Counted from the stretch's first letter, positions 6,973 through 14,896 are shown. The stretch: 16,917 bases of DNA from Candidatus Gottesmanbacteria bacterium (GCA_016182725.1 JACPFZ010000042.1:1-16917), one strand, 5' to 3'. Numbers and translations are program-made. Notes: generated from the sequence alone by a model not told the origin.

Positions 6973-7827
6973 TTATGTCCTAAAATGTTCTGATACAAGA
7001 TCTGGGTGGTTATCCATCGCCCAAGAAACTTCTTCCATTGTTGCATCGGGAACATAAGGTATGCCATGGTCTCTGCAGTATTCAAATACCCAACGCTCCG
7101 CAGCCAAATAACCTCGCGCTGCGGCGTACTTCCCTTTTTCTGTGGTAGCGTTCATCCATGCCAAATGAGGAAACAGCAAAATGTTCGAAAGCGTTGCACG
7201 GTTTAAACTGTGATGAGGGCTCGGACTGTCTCCGTCTGGAACCAAAGGAAAACCTCGAGCCTGCCCGTAGGCAAACGTGCGCTGGGTTCCCGAAAGATCC
7301 GTGTATTCTTTGGAATCTGCTTCTTTAAGGATCGCAAGCGCCGTCGGAAGCGACGGGTCATCGCTCTGTTCGCGTTTGGTAACATCTGCTGGAGTAAACC
7401 GTGGTACGTCTCCCAAGTGATGGTTCGGAACACTAAATTTTGCGTTGTCGTGATTGCGTACCAGATACATCACTGCATCTATCTTCTGTGGATCAAATCC
7501 CTTTACGTTGGTTAAAATTTCTCGTGCCATATGCTCGCCGTATTCTATGTGCTCAAATGTGTCTTGAGAAAATGGTCCCTGATATGCGTACCCTATGTCG
7601 TGCACATATGCACTGGCGATCAGAACTTCCGCATCAAGAGGACGGGAGCGGAATTCTGGTTCAAATTGCAATTGATACACGCTATCTACCACCGCTTGCG
7701 CATGATGAAATCCGTGGACTCTGTCTGTTTCCGGAATAAGTCGCTGCATTGCTTCTGTAAGCGGCCGCTCCCACGCATACGCCGGTCGAGAAAGGGAAAG
7801 TTCTACTGTTTCAAGTGGTTGCGTCAT
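6973..7827 (-). CDS. HD-domain phosphohydrolase
   Basis: HD-superfamily metal-dependent phosphohydrolases act on nucleotides and other phosphoesters. The 284-aa protein has the pattern H (GFHHA, about 41), HD (YVHDIGY, H76-D77), further histidines at FEHIEYGEH, RNHDN (about 125-128), and the late Asp in KEADSKEYTDLSG (about 171). This is a complete HD metal site. An insertion follows, then a C-terminal helical part rich in Trp and Tyr. Its start overlaps the HAD stop by four nt (ATGA). Being between a HAD phosphatase and nucleotide kinases, a nucleotidase or nucleotide-pool role is plausible, but the substrate cannot be read from sequence. Confidence 0.85.
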   Translation of the reverse strand: MTQPLETVELSLSRPAYAWERPLTEAMQRLIPETDRVHGFHHAQAVVDSVYQLQFEPEFRSRPLDAEVLIASAYVHDIGYAYQGPFSQDTFEHIEYGEHMAREILTNVKGFDPQKIDAVMYLVRNHDNAKFSVPNHHLGDVPRFTPADVTKREQSDDPSLPTALAILKEADSKEYTDLSGTQRTFAYGQARGFPLVPDGDSPSPHHSLNRATLSNILLFPHLAWMNATTEKGKYAAARGYLAAERWVFEYCRDHGIPYVPDATMEEVSWAMDNHPDLVSEHFRT

Positions 7828-8495
7828 GTCAGTACCTCACTCACAGTATATACCGAAGGGATGGTGATGTCAGCAACAACACTTTTGGTTTTACTCCATA
7901 CTAGGCACGTTTTCATCCCAAGCGCTTTTGCCGGCGCCAAGTCAACTCCTTGCCGATCACCGATCATGAGATGAGTCGCCGGCGGCAGTTGTGTTTTTTC
8001 CAGAATATAGCGGAATCCCTTCTCATGCGGCTTATTTACACCAACGATTTCTGAGGTAATAATTGCTTCGAATGTTTCTTTCGGAATGCCCAATACTGCA
8101 AGCGTTTCTGCGATCCGATGTGCTACCCCATTTGCCAAAATAAAATGCGTAAACTTCGCTAACTTCTCAAACAATGCAATAAGTTTCCGGTCGCGCGATA
8201 CGTAAGGTCTCCGGTCATAATACGTTTCCATTTCCAAAGCTGCTTCTTCTGTCTTCATCTTACAAATATACGCGACTGCTTCCGTAGCACTGGGAGTAAT
8301 CGTTTTATATATTTTCTCAAACTCTGCAATCACTTTTTGGCGCGGCCAATGGGTGTGGCGGGCAATAGTTTTGTATTCTGCTTTCCGTACATCGTGCCAT
8401 AACTGGCGATTGGGCTTATAGAGCGTTCCGTCAAAATCCCAGATAAGAACTTTTACATTAGTAAATCCCGTATCCATCGTTTCTCGTTGTATCAT
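7824..8495 (-). CDS. HAD-superfamily hydrolase
   Basis: This is a haloacid-dehalogenase-type phosphatase. Motif I is LIWDFDGTLYK (nucleophile Asp20 and acid Asp22 from the start at 8495). Motif II is FILANG, with Asn where Ser/Thr is usual. Motif III is the Lys in VGVNKPHEKGF. Motif IV is MIGDRQGVDLAPA. A helical C1 cap lies between motifs I and II. Length (223 aa) is normal for phosphoglycolate-phosphatase or 5'-nucleotidase-like members. An in-frame ATG at 8477 is an alternative start. First gene of the seven-gene operon, facing glmS across only 48 nt. Confidence 0.88.
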   Translation of the reverse strand: MIQRETMDTGFTNVKVLIWDFDGTLYKPNRQLWHDVRKAEYKTIARHTHWPRQKVIAEFEKIYKTITPSATEAVAYICKMKTEEAALEMETYYDRRPYVSRDRKLIALFEKLAKFTHFILANGVAHRIAETLAVLGIPKETFEAIITSEIVGVNKPHEKGFRYILEKTQLPPATHLMIGDRQGVDLAPAKALGMKTCLVWSKTKSVVADITIPSVYTVSEVLT

Positions 8496-8507
8496 AGTTT
8501 AGAAAAC

Positions 8508-8537
8508 TTGACAACCGCTTTGTCTTTTCATTAGGAT
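8508..8537 (+). promoter_or_regulatory. Candidate glmS promoter
   Basis: A perfect TTGACA (8508-8513) is followed after 18 nt by TAGGAT (8532-8537). Transcription would start about at the glmS ATG (8544). AGGA inside the same stretch (8533-8536) could instead be a Shine-Dalgarno site if transcription starts further upstream. The 48-nt gap must also serve the divergent HAD operon. Confidence 0.45.
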
Positions 8538-8543
8538 ACATGG

Positions 8544-10328
8544 ATGTGTGGCATTTTTGGCTATATTGGTCCACGGACTGACGCGCCTAAAATCGTTTTA
8601 GAAGGATTAAAATCTCTGGAATACCGGGGCTATGACAGTTGGGGCGTCGCCGTGGTCGCGCACAATACAATCGTTGTAAAGAAAAAAACCGGAAAAATCG
8701 GCGATGCGACGGTTGCCGACATGCCCAAAAGTTCATTTGCCCTTGGCCATACGCGCTGGGCCACGCATGGAGGAGTAACGGATATCAATGCCCATCCGCA
8801 CCTGGATTGTACGAGAACCATCGCAGTGGTCCATAACGGCATTGTGGAAAACTATGAAAATCTTAAAAAACAATTGATAGCGAAAGGCCACCGGTTTATT
8901 TCCGAAACCGACACCGAGGTGATTGCCCACCTCATTGAAAATCACTATGTTAGCCTCAAAAGGGGTGGCCTTAAAGGGGTCACCCTGATCCAAGCTGTCA
9001 GAACGGCATTTTTACTCCTCCAAGGATTAAATGCGGTGATTGTCATTGACACGAAAAGTCGACAATTTATTGCGATACGGAATGGTTCACCATTAGTCAT
9101 CGGTTTTGGGAAGAATGAAAATTATTTAGCAAGCGACCCGGCCGCCCTTCTTCCTCACACCCGCGTTGTTCAGTTTTTAGAAGATGGCGAAATGGCAATC
9201 GTGGAAGAGAGAAAAATAACGTTCAAGAATGTCAAAACAGGAAAGGGGTTACCGATCAAGAAACAAAAACTCAATTGGACGGTGAGCCAATCGGACAAAG
9301 GCAACTATCCCCACTTCATGCTCAAAGAAATCCATGAGCAACCCGAAGCTCTCCGCGACATTGCGAAGACCGGTGCTACAGGAGCGCTTCGACTGGCTCG
9401 CGCAATAAAGAAATCCTACGGTACATACATGGTAGGATGCGGGTCTGCTTCGTATGCGTGTCTGGCGGGAAGTTATTTGTTTTCCAAAATCGCCAAACGC
9501 CACGTCAACTGGGCCATCGGCAGTGAATTTGGGTACCACCTGAATTTTTTGACTCCCAAAAGTACGGTGATTGCTATCTCGCAGTCCGGCGAAACCATGG
9601 ATATTTTAGAGTCAGTCAAAAAAGCAAAAACACGCGGCGCAGTGATTGTTGCCATCGTCAACGTATTGGGCTCAACGCTCTATCGCCTGGCTGACGACAA
9701 AGTACTTATTGGCGTGGGACCGGAAAAAGCGGTGGCATCCACCAAGGCGCTTACCGGCATGATTGCGCATCTTCTGCTTTTGTCCTGGGCACTCGCCGGT
9801 GATGTTAAAAAGGGGCAAGCCATGCTTGCTCAAGCGGCTTTGGTGAGCGAAAAACTTCTCAAGAATAAAAAACATTTTGCAACACTTGTTCAAAAGCTCA
9901 AGGACGTGACGCACATCTATGTGATTGGTCGTGGACTTTCCTATCCAGCGGCTCTCGAGGCAGCAATCAAAATTAAGGAAATTTCCTACATTCATGCGGA
10001 AGGCATGGCTGCAGGAGAGTTAAAACATGGCCCGTTGGCGCTAGTTGAAAAAGGCACGCCATGCATTGCCTTTTTGCCCAATGACGAAACGTACGGCGCC
10101 AATTTAGCCGGCGCTATGGAAATGAAGGCGCGCGGGGGCTACATCATCGGCATCTCGTTCAAACCGCACGAAGTGTTTGATTACTATATACCTGTCAAAG
10201 ACTGCCGAGAGGCTACCCTCATCCCCAACGTGATAGTGGCTCAACTCCTCGCTTACTACTTAACGCTTGAGCGGGGCTTGGATCCCGATATGCCCCGGAA
10301 TCTGGCTAAAAGTGTGACGGTGAAATAA
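8544..10328 (+). CDS. glmS: Glutamine--fructose-6-phosphate aminotransferase (isomerizing)
   Basis: GlmS makes glucosamine-6-phosphate from fructose-6-phosphate and glutamine, the first step toward UDP-GlcNAc and peptidoglycan. The 594-aa protein begins MCGIFGYIGPR, so Cys is the N-terminal nucleophile after Met removal. The class II glutaminase domain shows LEYRGYDSWG, GHTRWATHGG and VVHNGIVENY. Two SIS domains follow (GCGSASYACLAGSYLF, AISQSGETMDILE; then GRGLSYPAALEAAIKIKE and AEGMAAGELKHGPLALV). The C-terminal tail DPDMPRNLAKSVTVK is diagnostic. Length is near the E. coli enzyme (609). No glmS ribozyme fits in the 48-nt upstream gap. Confidence 0.98.
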   Translation: MCGIFGYIGPRTDAPKIVLEGLKSLEYRGYDSWGVAVVAHNTIVVKKKTGKIGDATVADMPKSSFALGHTRWATHGGVTDINAHPHLDCTRTIAVVHNGIVENYENLKKQLIAKGHRFISETDTEVIAHLIENHYVSLKRGGLKGVTLIQAVRTAFLLLQGLNAVIVIDTKSRQFIAIRNGSPLVIGFGKNENYLASDPAALLPHTRVVQFLEDGEMAIVEERKITFKNVKTGKGLPIKKQKLNWTVSQSDKGNYPHFMLKEIHEQPEALRDIAKTGATGALRLARAIKKSYGTYMVGCGSASYACLAGSYLFSKIAKRHVNWAIGSEFGYHLNFLTPKSTVIAISQSGETMDILESVKKAKTRGAVIVAIVNVLGSTLYRLADDKVLIGVGPEKAVASTKALTGMIAHLLLLSWALAGDVKKGQAMLAQAALVSEKLLKNKKHFATLVQKLKDVTHIYVIGRGLSYPAALEAAIKIKEISYIHAEGMAAGELKHGPLALVEKGTPCIAFLPNDETYGANLAGAMEMKARGGYIIGISFKPHEVFDYYIPVKDCREATLIPNVIVAQLLAYYLTLERGLDPDMPRNLAKSVTVK

Positions 10329-10337
10329 ATATGCACT

Positions 10338-10631
10338 TTACAACGCGTTGATGCCGGATTGGAGTTGATCGAAGTCGCTTTTGCCGCCGTCGTCGGTGAT
10401 TGCCTGAAGTTCGGTATCGAGGCTATCGGCAGCAATGGAGGGCACGGCGGTTGGGGTTCCTGTAGGAGCTTTATTTTTATTCTGTGGGTTTTGCTGCGCA
10501 TATTTACTAACGTACTGCTGGTACGTTGTTTCCGCTTGTCGCTGCGTGATAACGTTGTACGCTACCACAACACTTGCTACAGCAACCACTATAAAGAGAA
10601 AAATCGCAATAATCAGACCAAATTGTTTCAT
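10338..10631 (-). CDS. Hypothetical small membrane-anchored protein, 97 aa
   Basis: Not recognised. One N-terminal hydrophobic helix (about residues 4-26, LIIAIFLFIVVAVASVVVAY) is followed by a soluble part rich in Gln, Asn, Thr and Pro (QQNPQNKNKAPTGTPTAVPS), with an acidic end. This fits a signal-anchored surface protein. GGGAGG lies nine nt before the ATG, inside the end of the upstream gene, and the gap is only six nt. The two are therefore probably co-transcribed. It converges on glmS with nine nt between stops and no clear terminator. Confidence 0.7.
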   Translation of the reverse strand: MKQFGLIIAIFLFIVVAVASVVVAYNVITQRQAETTYQQYVSKYAQQNPQNKNKAPTGTPTAVPSIAADSLDTELQAITDDGGKSDFDQLQSGINAL

Positions 10632-10637
10632 AATGAC

Positions 10638-11336
10638 CTACCTCCCGCCGGAGGACGTTGCTCCCGTTTGTTCCCCACGATTGATCACCGCTTCTCCCCG
10701 TATCTTGGCAAGCTCCCGGATCGCATCGCTTACCCGTTTCTTTGCCGCATTCACCAAATCGCGTACAGAACTTGCATCTCTCTCAAGAGATTTCATGGTG
10801 GTTCCCACGTCACCACGAACATTGGCTTCGGAACTGACAGAAATGACGTACGATTTCCCTGCCTGCGCTTCAATTGCCGCTTTGGCGACATCAATAGCCG
10901 TCTGTGCTGCATCAATGGCTGTAGTAACCTTCGACACATCTTTTCCTTTTGCTTTTTCTGCTGCAGTCTGGATCTTTATCTTTGCCAACACTTCAATGAC
11001 TTTGTTTAAAAATATCATCATCTGATCGGTCCGCTTTTTATTGACGTCGTCCAGCTTCGTACCCAAGGTTTCCACACGCTCCTTTTTCTTCTGATCTTTA
11101 AAAGTCTCAAGTTTTTTTTTGAAGTTTTCGCGCTCTGTCTTAAATGATTCCTTGGCTTTTTGCCGGCGATTTTCCAGCTCGCGGCTCACAAAGCCCGCCC
11201 CGCTCGCTGTATTGGAAGTTGTACTTTGGGTTGTGAATGATGGTTTGGTGTCCGCTAAACCAGCTACCCTCCCCTGCTGCACGGGCTTTGCAATCCCCAG
11301 ACCCAACATAACAATGGCGATGACCTGTTGCCACAT
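10638..11336 (-). CDS. Hypothetical secreted coiled-coil protein, 232 aa
   Basis: No family recognised; secreted proteins of this style occur in CPR genomes. A short hydrophobic start (MWQQVIAIVMLGLGIAKPV) could act as a signal sequence. It is followed by a Ser/Thr-rich linker and a long charged helical region (about 50-125, with ENRRQKAKESFKTERENFKK) typical of coiled coils. The second half is Ala/Lys-rich helix (AIDAAQTAIDVAKAAIEAQAG), then a short SYVISVSSEANVRGD stretch and more helix. AGGAG lies eight nt before the ATG. It pairs with the downstream 97-aa membrane protein; a surface or adhesion role is possible but not shown. Confidence 0.75.
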   Translation of the reverse strand: MWQQVIAIVMLGLGIAKPVQQGRVAGLADTKPSFTTQSTTSNTASGAGFVSRELENRRQKAKESFKTERENFKKKLETFKDQKKKERVETLGTKLDDVNKKRTDQMMIFLNKVIEVLAKIKIQTAAEKAKGKDVSKVTTAIDAAQTAIDVAKAAIEAQAGKSYVISVSSEANVRGDVGTTMKSLERDASSVRDLVNAAKKRVSDAIRELAKIRGEAVINRGEQTGATSSGGR

Positions 11337-11348
11337 ATCCTATCTCCT

Positions 11349-11378
11349 AGTATGAAAGTATCTGGCAGCGTTTGTCAA
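11349..11378 (-). promoter_or_regulatory. Possible promoter for the 232-aa secreted protein
   Basis: Minus strand TTGACA (11378-11373), 18-nt spacer, CATACT (11354-11349). The -35 is perfect but the -10 is weak. The implied start would fall inside the Shine-Dalgarno region, so the exact -10 may differ. The gap to dcd is 57 nt. Confidence 0.35.
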
Positions 11379-11393
11379 CCCCGGTAATCGAAG

Positions 11394-11963
11394 TTATCGC
11401 TCCTCCCCAATGCGACTGACTTCCGGCTTTTTCTGACCCACGTATTTTGCACTCTTTTTCTTGTAATACGGCACGTCCGCAGGACTTGAGAGCTCGTCAA
11501 ACGAAAGCGAACAGATGCGCATGCCCGGATACAGCATAACGGGGATTCTCCCCATGTTGGCAAGTTCCAACGTGATGTTGCCGCGAAATCCGCACTCGAT
11601 ATTGGCAGCAGTGGAATGAATGACGATGCCAAGACGGCCAATGGAAGACCTGCCTTCGAGCCTGCCGGTGAGATCGTCCGGCATTTCGATGTGTTCGCGG
11701 GTGACCGCTAAAATAAACTCGCCGGGATGAAGCGTAAATGATTCTCCGTCGCGGACTTTAATTTCCGTCGTAATACCTTCAAGCGTTTTTGGGTTTTGGG
11801 GATCAAGGTAGGGCGTCTTGCTATGATCAAAGACGCGATAGACATTCCCCAACTGCAAATCAATCATGCAGGAGCCCAGTTGCGTCGCCAGGTTTGGCTT
11901 TGGCGTAATTTTTATGCGGCCGCTGCTCAGTGCTTTTTTGATATCGCGGTCAGAAAGAACCAT
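11394..11963 (-). CDS. dcd: dCTP deaminase family protein
   Basis: Dcd deaminates dCTP to dUTP, feeding dTMP synthesis; some members also hydrolyse dUTP to dUMP. The 189-aa product begins MVLSDRDIKKALSSGRI, and has LGSCMIDLQLGN, HPGEFILAVTREHIEMPDDL, the core GRSSIGRLGIVIHSTAANIECGF, then GNITLELANMGRIPVMLYPGMRI. The catalytic Glu is in NITLEL. Length matches the family (about 175-195). There is no Shine-Dalgarno. A TAAAAT hexamer (11975-11970) lies six nt before the ATG, suggesting a leaderless mRNA. It adds to the thymidylate theme of the window although it is not in the same operon. Confidence 0.93.
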   Translation of the reverse strand: MVLSDRDIKKALSSGRIKITPKPNLATQLGSCMIDLQLGNVYRVFDHSKTPYLDPQNPKTLEGITTEIKVRDGESFTLHPGEFILAVTREHIEMPDDLTGRLEGRSSIGRLGIVIHSTAANIECGFRGNITLELANMGRIPVMLYPGMRICSLSFDELSSPADVPYYKKKSAKYVGQKKPEVSRIGEER

Positions 11964-11994
11964 ATGGTGATTTTACCACAATACTCTCTACCAC

Positions 11995-12031
11995 AAAAAA
12001 GAGCGCCTCTTGGGGAAATAAAGAGGCGCTC
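11995..12031 (-). terminator. Rho-independent terminator of the 134-aa gene
   Basis: A perfect 11-bp stem (GAGCGCCTCTT at 12001-12011 with AAGAGGCGCTC at 12021-12031) with a 9-nt loop is followed on the minus strand by six T (12000-11995). There is no T-run on the plus side, so it acts for minus-strand transcription from the gene ending at 12056. Confidence 0.85.
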
Positions 12032-12055
12032 GTGCGCCGGTGGGTCAGAGAGACG

Positions 12056-12436
12056 TTATTTACGAATCAATTGGCCGTCCTTGAACACCGCTGACTCGCC
12101 CACGGGCACCGAGGGACAGACCTCCACCTCCTCAAGAAATAGCGGAGCGATATCCGCAAGTTCTTCCTCGTTGGCAAGGTCAGCCCAAACGACTCCAACG
12201 GCATTGCGCCAATGCGTGACTTGCTCAAGCGCGAGCGTCGGATCAGCGACGCAAAGGATTTGAACCCTCCCGCTACTCTCGCGCGGAGCAACTGCAAGCA
12301 GAAACGAAACCTCCTCCGGGCCATTGAAGTTCAGCGCTATAGCTGTTACTTGCCGCAGCCGAAAGCTTATCCGCTTAAGGTGCAACTGAAAAGCCCTGTG
12401 CTTCTCCTCATTGCTCCACAAAATCACCCGAAACAT
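12056..12436 (-). CDS. Hypothetical protein, 126 aa
   Basis: Not recognised. The start at 12436 (MFRVILWSNEEKHRAF) is preferred because AGAAGG lies nine nt before it; an ATG at 12460 would add eight residues. The protein has alternating strands and helices (RQVTAIALNFNGPEEVSFLLAV, RVQILCVADPTLALEQV, AVGVVWADLAN), like a small Rossmann- or receiver-type fold. No conserved catalytic motif was seen. It stands alone, with its own promoter (12491-12519) and a strong terminator, so it is a complete transcription unit. Confidence 0.65.
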   Translation of the reverse strand: MFRVILWSNEEKHRAFQLHLKRISFRLRQVTAIALNFNGPEEVSFLLAVAPRESSGRVQILCVADPTLALEQVTHWRNAVGVVWADLANEEELADIAPLFLEEVEVCPSVPVGESAVFKDGQLIRK

Positions 12437-12476
12437 TTCATTTTCCCTTCTCCGGATCATCCGGAACTCTGTGATT

Positions 12477-12539
12477 TTGCCGAGAACTACAGTATATACT
12501 ATAAGTCAATCAGAAACAAATCGTATATCGTAGTATAAT
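12477..12539 (+). promoter_or_regulatory. Promoter region of dsbB-msrB
   Basis: Two plus-strand options are visible. TTGCCG (12477-12482), 17 nt, TATAAG (12500-12505) would give a leader of about 36 nt. A perfect TATAAT at 12534-12539 with a poor -35 would start transcription at or next to the ATG (12548). Neither leaves a Shine-Dalgarno site before dsbB. Confidence 0.5.
12491..12519 (-). promoter_or_regulatory. Promoter of the 126-aa hypothetical gene
   Basis: Minus strand TTGTTT (12519-12514), 17-nt spacer, TATACT (12496-12491). The -10 lies in the perfect palindrome AGTATATACT (12491-12500), shared with the opposite promoter, so the two genes may be controlled together. Confidence 0.55.
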
Positions 12540-12547
12540 GCCAACTA

Positions 12548-13108
12548 ATGAACCCGATTGTTCCTCCAATTGCAAAAATCCTTGCCATTCTCACCTTAGG
12601 GACGGATATTGGCATCCTCATCTACGTGACTGCCGGAATCGTGGCCATCAAATCGCCTCCTCTTCGAGAAACTCGGGAGAAACTTCTCGCTCTTGTTGCG
12701 CCATACGCACGAATCTTGGCCTTTGTCGTGGCACTTGTGGCAACATCGGGAAGCCTCTTTTTCTCTGAAATTGCCAGGTACACACCGTGCCTTCTGTGCT
12801 GGTGGCAGAGGATTTTTATGTATCCGCAAGTGCTCCTGATTGGGTTGGGAATTATAAAAAATGATAAAGATATTGCCGACTACAGCATCGCAATGTCTAT
12901 TATTGGCGGTGCTATTGCACTGTATCATTATTACATCCAACTGGGCGGCAAGACATTTCTGACATGCGAAACCATAGGGTATTCCGTCTCCTGCACCGAG
13001 CGGTTTTCCCTGGAATTTGGCTACATCACGATCCCTATGATGGCGCTTTCCGCATTTGCCGCTATTGTTCTTCTCATGCTCCTATCAAAAAGGTATGCCA
13101 ACGTTTGA
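12548..13108 (+). CDS. dsbB: DsbB/BdbC-type disulfide bond formation protein
   Basis: Members of this membrane family reoxidise a DsbA-like thiol oxidase and pass electrons to quinone. The 186-aa protein has about five hydrophobic helices. The first redox pair is CLLC (C81, C84) in the signature RYTPCLLCWWQRIFMYP. The second pair is C140 and C149, separated by eight residues in the next outer loop. An extra N-terminal helix precedes the usual four-helix core. The next gene, msrB, overlaps its 3' end by 14 nt, forming a thiol-redox operon. Family identity is strong; the DsbA partner is not in the window. Confidence 0.93.
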   Translation: MNPIVPPIAKILAILTLGTDIGILIYVTAGIVAIKSPPLRETREKLLALVAPYARILAFVVALVATSGSLFFSEIARYTPCLLCWWQRIFMYPQVLLIGLGIIKNDKDIADYSIAMSIIGGAIALYHYYIQLGGKTFLTCETIGYSVSCTERFSLEFGYITIPMMALSAFAAIVLLMLLSKRYANV

Positions 13109-13484
13109 TCCTTCCGAAGCCAAACAAAAACTCACGCCCGAGCAGTATACTATCTGTTTTCTCAAGGGTACCGAGCCGCCATTTAGCGGGAAATACGTAG
13201 ATAATCATGAGCCCGGCATGTATGTGTGCGTCGTCTGCGGCAAGCCGCTGTTTGCCAGTGACACAAAGTTTGAAAGCGGCACCGGCTGGCCGAGTTTTTG
13301 GGATGTGGTCACGAAAGGAAATGTGAAAACCGCGGAAGATAAAAGTATGGGAATGGTACGGACGGAAGTGACGTGCGCCAACTGCGGCGCTCACTTGGGT
13401 CATGTCTTCAACGATGGCCCGAAAGACAAGACGGGACTGCGCTATTGCATCAACTCACTTGCCTTGGACTTTAGATCCAAATGA
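13095..13484 (+). CDS. msrB: Peptide-methionine (R)-S-oxide reductase
   Basis: MsrB reduces methionine-R-sulfoxide in proteins. The start at 13095 gives 129 aa, the normal single-domain size; the upstream frame lies inside dsbB. Structural zinc cysteines are C45/C48 (CVVCG) and C94/C97 (CANCG). Core motifs are SGTGWPSFW, HLGHVFNDGP and the catalytic Cys118 in LRYCINSLAL. No signal peptide, so it probably acts in the cytoplasm. It overlaps dsbB by 14 nt and is likely translationally coupled. A related C-terminal fragment lies at 15010-15087. Confidence 0.96.
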   Translation: MPTFDPSEAKQKLTPEQYTICFLKGTEPPFSGKYVDNHEPGMYVCVVCGKPLFASDTKFESGTGWPSFWDVVTKGNVKTAEDKSMGMVRTEVTCANCGAHLGHVFNDGPKDKTGLRYCINSLALDFRSK

Positions 13485-13506
13485 TACATTTTGACCTATT
13501 GATTCC

Positions 13507-13536
13507 CGGAATCGGAAGCTACGGAATCGGAAGCTA
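13507..13536. repeat. Two perfect tandem copies of a 15-nt unit
   Basis: CGGAATCGGAAGCTA occurs at 13507-13521 and again at 13522-13536. It is preceded by the palindrome GATTCC-C-GGAATC (13501-13513), which overlaps the first copy. It lies in the 161-nt gap between msrB and the next gene. Confidence 0.8.
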
Positions 13537-13570
13537 ATTTCTTTAACCTCAATTTTGTTCTTGTCGATAA

Positions 13571-13600
13571 TTGATCTTCTGGCGCTTCTTTTGGTATACT
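13571..13600 (+). promoter_or_regulatory. Promoter of the Tat-signal protein gene
   Basis: TTGATC (13571-13576), 18-nt spacer, TATACT (13595-13600). Transcription from about 13607 would exclude open-frame starts upstream of it and supports the ATG at 13646, about 39 nt downstream. Confidence 0.6.
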
Positions 13601-13645
13601 CAGGTCACTCCGTCCATGTTGATTAGGGCGGTTTTTGGTAGCTCT

Positions 13646-14896
13646 ATGGAAGAAATTCTTTACCCAACATCCTCTTTGTCACGGCGTGATTTTCTCAAAT
13701 GGGCAGCTGGAGCAACTCAGTCCATGGTTATGTTCCCGCTTGCTCATAGTGTAGTAAACCGAGCCGATCGCTCTGACCAGGAAGCGGAAACAGGAGAGGA
13801 AAGAAAAACCCGTGAGCTCATCAAGCTGTTCAACGGGCGATTTGAGGGCAAAATGATGATTGACCAAAATCTAGATCATTATCAGAATGTGCGCGACACT
13901 CTGAAACCTGCACTACCAACATTTGAACAAATGGCATACTTCTATGCATTGTTTGAAGCTATTGATACGAGTACGAATGTCTTTCAGATAACAAAAACGG
14001 ATGGACCAAGTCACATCATATTCACGGATCCGAATGTCGAGTATGCAGGAACATGTATATGCGATCATAGATATCCAGAAACGCTTCTCATTACCCTGGA
14101 TCCTGTGTACCTTGACATAATTGTTACCCATGAATTTCTTCATGAAGTGGACTATGATAATCTTCTGCTCCCGCCTGAAAAAACTTCCTCAGTTAAAAAG
14201 CTCGCAGCGCAATGGAATGTGGTTGACGAGTACAGCCGAAAATTATATCAATATCCGCTTCTTATTTTTTATAACAATAGGGAGTTGCGCCCATACGCAA
14301 CAGGTGCGTCAGCGTGGCTTTTTGGAGATCCTCTCTTTGTTTTTAGTCAATTATTTGTAGAATTTTATGACAAGGACAAGCCAGCCCATCTATACCGTGA
14401 GAACACCTATAATCCGCAGCACGCACAGTTTGACCATGCATATGCTGGTACAGATGAGGTCGAACTTATTGGAGAACTTGGTAGTTTTATTGCGTTGCAT
14501 GGAAAAGAAGGTGTGGCTGCAAGCTTAGGTCCTGGACTGACGAAGGGCGCTAGCGAAATACTCCGGTTGATCCGAACAAATGCGCTATTTTCTCCGAATA
14601 TTGTGCAAGATTATGGAAAGGAGCAGGCTGCGCTAGTCATGCGCCGTGTGCCGGCATTTGCACAAATACAAGAGCCGTGTGTCGTGAATACTGGTATATG
14701 GATGATGAGCAAATTTCGCAAGCCCAATCACTGGCAACACCGTACGGATTTTTATCGCACCTGCGAATCTCAGAATTTTGGTCGTCCGTGGTTGCCCAGG
14801 ATACCATCTTCCGGGCATTCTTTGGATATTCTCCGTTACCATCTGCCCCGAACGTATTGGCCAATGCCACAAAGCAGGCAGAATTGCTCTTGGTGA
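13646..14896 (+). CDS. Tat-exported HExxH metallopeptidase-like protein, frameshifted near its C terminus
   Basis: Family not recognised. The start at 13646 puts a textbook twin-arginine motif, SRRDFLK (residues 12-18), in an N-terminal export signal followed by a hydrophobic stretch. HEFLH (about 162-166) within IIVTHEFLHEVDYD is an HExxH zinc-peptidase-type motif. A later Glu-rich helix (DEVELIGELGSFIALHG) could give a third ligand. From about 14681 this frame turns into Arg/Pro/His/Cys-rich sequence without protein character. The frame one base back instead continues as REYWYMDDEQISQAQ and onward to a TGA at 14911-14913. Removing one GT from GTGTGT at 14677-14682 would rejoin the frames as a 421-aa protein. 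It may be a pseudogene, a phase-variable gene or an assembly error. Confidence 0.7.
   Translation: MEEILYPTSSLSRRDFLKWAAGATQSMVMFPLAHSVVNRADRSDQEAETGEERKTRELIKLFNGRFEGKMMIDQNLDHYQNVRDTLKPALPTFEQMAYFYALFEAIDTSTNVFQITKTDGPSHIIFTDPNVEYAGTCICDHRYPETLLITLDPVYLDIIVTHEFLHEVDYDNLLLPPEKTSSVKKLAAQWNVVDEYSRKLYQYPLLIFYNNRELRPYATGASAWLFGDPLFVFSQLFVEFYDKDKPAHLYRENTYNPQHAQFDHAYAGTDEVELIGELGSFIALHGKEGVAASLGPGLTKGASEILRLIRTNALFSPNIVQDYGKEQAALVMRRVPAFAQIQEPCVVNTGIWMMSKFRKPNHWQHRTDFYRTCESQNFGRPWLPRIPSSGHSLDILRYHLPRTYWPMPQSRQNCSW

Noticed and set aside
4865..8477. UGA read as glycine or tryptophan (as in some CPR lineages)
   Set aside because: TGA ends several genes exactly at ATGA junctions and Trp codons are TGG, so UGA is a stop.
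8496..8543. glmS ribozyme in the glmS leader
   Set aside because: Only 48 nt separate glmS from the divergent HAD gene, far too short for that ribozyme.
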